Source: Candidatus Eisenbergiella stercorigallinarum (GTDB lineage Bacteria > Bacillota > Clostridia > Lachnospirales > Lachnospiraceae). From it: a stretch of 17,518 nt of DNA. The notes under the pieces were generated by a model. That model had not been told where the DNA came from. It saw only the letters and a list, made by a program, of their open reading frames with translations, and searched no databases. The stretch is from NCBI GenBank assembly GCA_019120525.1, contig DWUW01000370.1, positions 1 to 17,518 on the forward strand, read 5' to 3'. Below are positions 14,347 through 17,518 of this stretch, piece by piece. Positions within the stretch are counted from its first letter, which is position 1. The number at the start of each line of letters is the position of its first letter. The position numbers and the translations under genes were made by a program.

Positions 14347-15708
14347 TTAAGACGCGGCCTGCCTTGGAAAGCGGAAGGTGAAGACGCTTCCCTCGCCCGG
14401 ACGGCTGGAAACGCCGATCTGCCCGCCGTGCGCTTCCACGATCCATCTGACCATGGGAAGGCCGAGGCCGGAGCCGCTCCCGGAGGTCCGGGAAGGATCC
14501 ACCTGGTAAAAACGCTGCCAGATCTTGTCCAGGTGCCCGGCCGGGATGCCGATGCCGTCGTCCGCGACGGAGCCGGTGATCCCTTTCTCATCCGAGGATA
14601 AGGTAACGCGGATATGGCCGCCCGGCCTTCCGTAGGTGATGCTGTTGGAGATCAGGTTGATGAAAAGGCGCATCATCATGGTTTCGTCGGCCCGCATGAG
14701 GATATCGGGCCGGATGTCGGTCTGCAGCGTGATCCCCTTTTCTTCGGCGGGGACGCTCTGCTCCTCCGCGATGATCTGGGCAAGCTCGCTTAAGTTGATC
14801 AGCTCACAGTGCAGCTTCTGCTTTCCGTTGTCCGCCCTTGCCAGGGTGAGAAGCTGGCTGATCAGGGCGGACATTTTCCGGGCCTGCCCGCCGATCACGC
14901 CGATGCATCCGCGAAGCTCCTCCGGGGGCGTCCCCTCCTGGGAGGCATATTCGCACTGGGACAGGATGACGGCCACAGGCGTGCGCAGCTCGTGGGAAAC
15001 ATCGGAGGTGAACTGCTTTTCCTTTTCAAAGGAAGCCTCCAGCCGCTCCATCATCTGGTCAAAGGTATGCGCGAGGACATGTACCTCGTCCTGTCCCGGC
15101 CCCAGGCGGATGCGCCGGGTCAGATCCTTCCCCTGCGAGATCGTCCGCGCGGTTTCCGTCATGGCGGACAGGGGACGGAGCGCCCTGGCGGTGATGAGAT
15201 AGCCTCCCAGGGCGACCAGGATCACGGAAAAGGGCAGCAGGATAAAAGCGGCGTTCGTGATGACGCGCAGAACGGAATCCGACCGGGTCTGGGAAGCGAT
15301 GCCCCGCAGCCACAGATTGCCGTAGCCATCCACAGCCTGGCAATAGTCATAGACATACCAGAAATCGTGCCCATCCCCCACCTGCCTCAGCTGGTCCATG
15401 ATCAGGGTGGGCGCGCCGGAAAAACCGGCGGGCGTACGGCCGTAGAGCAGATAGCCCTCGGAATCATAGGCGCACAGGTAGACGCCCTCCTCCAGATAAT
15501 TCAGGTCGTCGTCAAAGGTCAGCAGGCCGTCGGCATATTCCACCTCGGAATATCCCTGGAGCACCGTGTTTTTCAGCCGCGTCCGGGCGTCGGAAAGGAC
15601 GCGGATGCTGCTGATGGAGAACAGCACCAGGAGGGAGGCGACGATCAGGAGGGTCATGAAGGCCGTATACCAGAGGGTGATCTTACTTTTGACAGACAGG
15701 TTTCTCAT
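14347..15708 (-). CDS. Sensor histidine kinase with HAMP domain (OmpR-type system)
   Basis: A 453-aa kinase. TM1 is at about 12-33, an extracytoplasmic domain of about 115 residues follows, and TM2 is at about 151-174. A HAMP linker (about 172-228) leads to the H-box DVSHELRTP with phospho-acceptor H239. The N-box is NLISNSITYG (N351, N355), G1 is DDGIGIP (383-389) and G2 is GSGSGLGL (410-417), so all catalytic parts are intact. It starts 4 nt after the response regulator ends, with its ribosome site (AAAGGA) at the regulator's last codons, so the two form a cognate pair. A terminator follows immediately. The signal is unknown; the PepSY lipoprotein gene just downstream is a plausible partner on the outer face of the membrane. 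Confidence 0.94.
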   Translation of the reverse strand: MRNLSVKSKITLWYTAFMTLLIVASLLVLFSISSIRVLSDARTRLKNTVLQGYSEVEYADGLLTFDDDLNYLEEGVYLCAYDSEGYLLYGRTPAGFSGAPTLIMDQLRQVGDGHDFWYVYDYCQAVDGYGNLWLRGIASQTRSDSVLRVITNAAFILLPFSVILVALGGYLITARALRPLSAMTETARTISQGKDLTRRIRLGPGQDEVHVLAHTFDQMMERLEASFEKEKQFTSDVSHELRTPVAVILSQCEYASQEGTPPEELRGCIGVIGGQARKMSALISQLLTLARADNGKQKLHCELINLSELAQIIAEEQSVPAEEKGITLQTDIRPDILMRADETMMMRLFINLISNSITYGRPGGHIRVTLSSDEKGITGSVADDGIGIPAGHLDKIWQRFYQVDPSRTSGSGSGLGLPMVRWIVEAHGGQIGVSSRPGEGSVFTFRFPRQAAS

Positions 15709-15712
15709 CGGT

Positions 15713-16393
15713 TCATCCTTTCCCGGGATCCTTCAGCACATAGCCGGCCCCGCGCACGGTATGGATCAGCTTCGGCTCAAAGCCGTCGTCGATCTTCTTT
15801 CGCAGATAACGGATGTAGACGTCCACCACGTTGGAGCCCCCTTCGTAATCATAATTCCAGATATGCTGCTCGATCCGGTCCCTGGAAAGGACGATCCCCT
15901 GATTGTTCGCGAGATATTCCAGAATGGAGAATTCTTTGGAAGAAAGGCTGATGGGGACGGTTCCCCGCATCACCGACCTGGTATCGAAATCGATGGAAAG
16001 ATCGGCGATCACACAGCGGTTCTGCGCCCGGCCCTCCTTCTTCCTGAGCATGGCACGGATGCGGGCAAGAAGCTCTTCAAAGGCAAAGGGCTTGACCAGA
16101 TAGTCGTCCGCGCCCGCGTCCAGCCCCGTTACCCGGTCGGATACGGAATCCCTGGCGGTAAGGAGCAGGACGGGGACCGTCTTCCCCCCGGAACGCAGGG
16201 CCTTTAATACGGAAAGGCCGTCCCTTTTCGGCATCATGATATCCAGGATCACGGCGTCGTATTCCGCCATCTCCAGATAGTCCAGGGCTTCCTCCCCGTC
16301 AAAACAGGAATCCACGGTATAGTGGTTCCTGACGAGTGTTTTGGTGATGATATCGTTCAGATCCTTCTGATCCTCGGCAACCAAAAGACGCAT
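15713..16393 (-). CDS. OmpR/PhoB-family response regulator
   Basis: A 226-aa protein of standard two-domain length. The receiver (1-118) has the acidic pocket E7/D8, phospho-acceptor D51 in ILDIMMPKRDG, T79 and K101 (YLVKPF). The winged-helix DNA-binding domain (about 128-222) has the typical LSSKEFSILEYLANN and VVDVYIRYLRKKID recognition region and ends IHTVRGAGYVL. The ATG at 16393 follows GGGAGG with 7 nt spacing. It is the first gene of a regulator-kinase operon with a clear promoter about 50 bp upstream. The likely target near home is the TTTAAT-N5-TTTAAT box at 14247-14263 in front of the PepSY gene. Confidence 0.95.
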   Translation of the reverse strand: MRLLVAEDQKDLNDIITKTLVRNHYTVDSCFDGEEALDYLEMAEYDAVILDIMMPKRDGLSVLKALRSGGKTVPVLLLTARDSVSDRVTGLDAGADDYLVKPFAFEELLARIRAMLRKKEGRAQNRCVIADLSIDFDTRSVMRGTVPISLSSKEFSILEYLANNQGIVLSRDRIEQHIWNYDYEGGSNVVDVYIRYLRKKIDDGFEPKLIHTVRGAGYVLKDPGKG

Positions 16394-16418
16394 AATAAAA
16401 CCTCCCTCGCCGCATGGG

Positions 16419-16466
16419 AACGGCCATATCTGCCGTTATTATACAGCGTGAGGGAGGATCCGTAAA
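16419..16466 (-). promoter_or_regulatory. Promoter of the regulator-kinase operon, with a dyad at the start site
   Basis: On the minus strand, TTTACG (16466-16461), a 17-bp spacer, and a perfect TATAAT (16443-16438). Immediately after the -10 is AACGGC-AGATATG-GCCGTT (16437-16419), a 6-bp inverted repeat that would cover the transcription start near 16431. It could be a repressor operator or a 5' hairpin in the mRNA. Confidence 0.7.
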
Positions 16467-16492
16467 GCCGGGGCGCGCGGGCCATGCCGCCT

Positions 16493-17379
16493 TCAGATAT
16501 GGTACAGAAGCCGTCGGGCGAAGGCGTTGCGGTATTCGGAAGGGGTTAGCCCCATGATCTTCTTGTAGGCGGTGGCAAAATTGTGGCTGTCATTGAAGCC
16601 GAGCATCCTGGCGATGGTAGCGATGGACTCGTTGGTATCGGAGAGATAGAAATTGGCCAGGTCGATCTTTGCCTTCAGGATATACTGCTTCATGGTCATG
16701 CCCGCATGGCTGCTGAACAGGGAGGAGATATACTTCTCATTATAGCCGAAGTGGGCGGCGATGTCCGCGACCCTTAAGGAACCGGTGAGGTTGTTCCTGA
16801 TGTGGTCCAGGATATCGAAGTAGATCTGCTTCTGCGTCTTCTTCCCCTGGGAGACCCCGGGCGTGACGCTGCGGTCCTGATTATAGATCTCGGAAAGGAT
16901 GAGCGTGGTCATATAATTCAGGAAGCGGGCGTTGTAATTATTGCGTACCGCGTCCTGGAGCTGCTTCATCATGATGACGACCCGCTCGAAGTTCAACAGT
17001 CTCCCCTGCCTGGGAATGGAGATGGTATCGTCCGGAAGGGAAGCGATATAGGCGTCCTTCTCGTCGGGCAGCACATTTTTCAGGGAAAGCGGGCTGCCCG
17101 CCTCAAAATGAAGCCAGTAGAAGCTGCATGCCGAAGCCTTGAATCCCTTGCGGATATTATAGGGGGGGGTAAAGGCGGAAGCAGCAGGAAGCTCTTTGGC
17201 GGGACGGTATACTTCTGGCCGGCATAGGAGAGGTACAGAGTCTCTTCGGTCACCACCATCAGCTCGTACTCCTTCAGGGGAAATTCGTCGGAATGCACCC
17301 AGTCCGGGTTGGGGGCCTCAAATTTTCCGGTGAGACAGTAGGTGAGCGGAAGGCTTACCTTGAATTCAATAAATCGCAT
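16493..17379 (-). pseudogene. AraC-family regulator gene interrupted by a frameshift at a G8/C8 run
   Basis: Two adjacent frames make one AraC-type protein. The N-terminal part begins at ATG 17379 (MRFIEFKVSLPLTY..., with GAAGAGG upstream) and reads about 70 residues of a sugar-binding/cupin-like domain up to LLLPPLPPP. There the coding strand has a run of eight C (17169-17162), and the frame drifts to a stop at 17080. In the other frame the expected continuation appears at once: YNIRKGFKASACSFYWLHFE, including the YWLHF motif typical of these regulators, then on to a complete AraC DNA-binding domain (RVADIAAHFGYNEKYISSLF; IATIARMLGFNDSHNFATAYKK; LTPSEYR) ending at 16493. One more C would restore a normal 295-aa protein. 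The cause could be a sequencing error, a true mutation or phase variation. The downstream GTG at 17074 has no visible ribosome site, so a separate short gene is unlikely. Confidence 0.8.
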
Positions 17380-17426
17380 CTTTTTCCAATCCTCTTCGTG
17401 AAAAGGCAATTAGAAGATGTGGAAAC

Positions 17427-17438
17427 TTAAGATCTTAA
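17427..17438. promoter_or_regulatory. Perfect palindrome at the AraC gene start site
   Basis: TTAAGATCTTAA is a perfect 12-bp palindrome that covers the predicted transcription start of the AraC gene, about 50 bp before its ATG. A dimeric repressor could bind here. Confidence 0.45.
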
Positions 17439-17443
17439 ACGAT

Positions 17444-17472
17444 ATAATACTCCATTTTCCATTGTATATCAA
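17444..17472 (-). promoter_or_regulatory. Promoter of the frameshifted AraC-family gene
   Basis: On the minus strand, TTGATA (17472-17467), 17-bp spacer, TATTAT (17449-17444); each box is one base from consensus. Transcription would begin near 17437. The remainder to 17518 is AT-rich without a visible gene; a lone TATAAT on the plus strand (17500-17505) lacks a matching -35. Confidence 0.7.
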
Positions 17473-17518
17473 AATGTAGAAGAATTTGCATACGTTGACT
17501 ATAATCATGTACGCCCTC

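Noticed and set aside
14809..15951. 380-aa open frame on the plus strand
   Set aside because: It is antisense across the kinase and regulator genes, both of which have complete motifs on the minus strand.

Overview
The window looks like a chromosomal stretch from a GC-rich member of the Clostridia, most plausibly a gut Lachnospiraceae. The indications are: genes dense on both strands with strong AGGAGG-type ribosome binding sites; a lipoprotein/LplB/YtcP-type sugar ABC importer with no ATPase gene of its own; a YesM/YesN-type two-component pair; a two-gene SufC-SufB/D arrangement; and a PepSY lipoprotein beside an OmpR-type two-component system. The taxon is inferred from gene style, because no rRNA or other phylogenetic marker is present.

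Layout. (1) Positions 1-1114 hold the 3' end of a SufC-like ATPase, overlapped by a SufB/SufD-family scaffold gene. (2) Positions 1221-2033 encode a DEDDh exonuclease with a collagen-like Gly-X-Y linker. (3) Positions 2120-3088, minus strand, encode an AEC-family transporter. (4) Positions 3198-4129 form a compact two-gene unit with its own promoter/dyad, an unrecognised 85-aa protein, a GNAT acetyltransferase, and a strong terminator. (5) Positions 4194-13413 are the core of the window, a six-gene operon: solute-binding lipoprotein, two permeases, YesM-like sensor kinase, YesN-like AraC response regulator, and a cytoplasmic DUF4965/DUF1793 (GtaA-like) protein. A promoter with three CACAAT repeats phased at exactly 10 bp lies in front of it. 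(6) On the minus strand, 16466 down to 13440, is an OmpR-type response regulator, its sensor kinase, and a double-PepSY lipoprotein. (7) Positions 17472-16493, minus strand, hold an AraC-family regulator gene broken by a frameshift exactly at a run of eight G (C on the coding strand).

How the parts work together (inference). The YesM/YesN pair probably senses an extracellular carbohydrate-like ligand and activates the operon through the phased repeats. The importer would bring the compound in, powered by a shared ATPase encoded elsewhere, and the cytoplasmic six-hairpin enzyme would act on it inside the cell. In the second cluster, a TTTAAT-N5-TTTAAT direct repeat in front of the PepSY gene is a good candidate box for the neighbouring OmpR-type regulator, which would make the PepSY lipoprotein a regulated output or modulator of that system.

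I found no RNA genes, CRISPR arrays, transposases or prophage genes. The most interesting items are the orphan-substrate YesMN/DUF4965 operon with its phased operator, the homopolymer-disrupted AraC regulator, and the collagen-like linker in the exonuclease. None of these is proven to be a new system from sequence alone.
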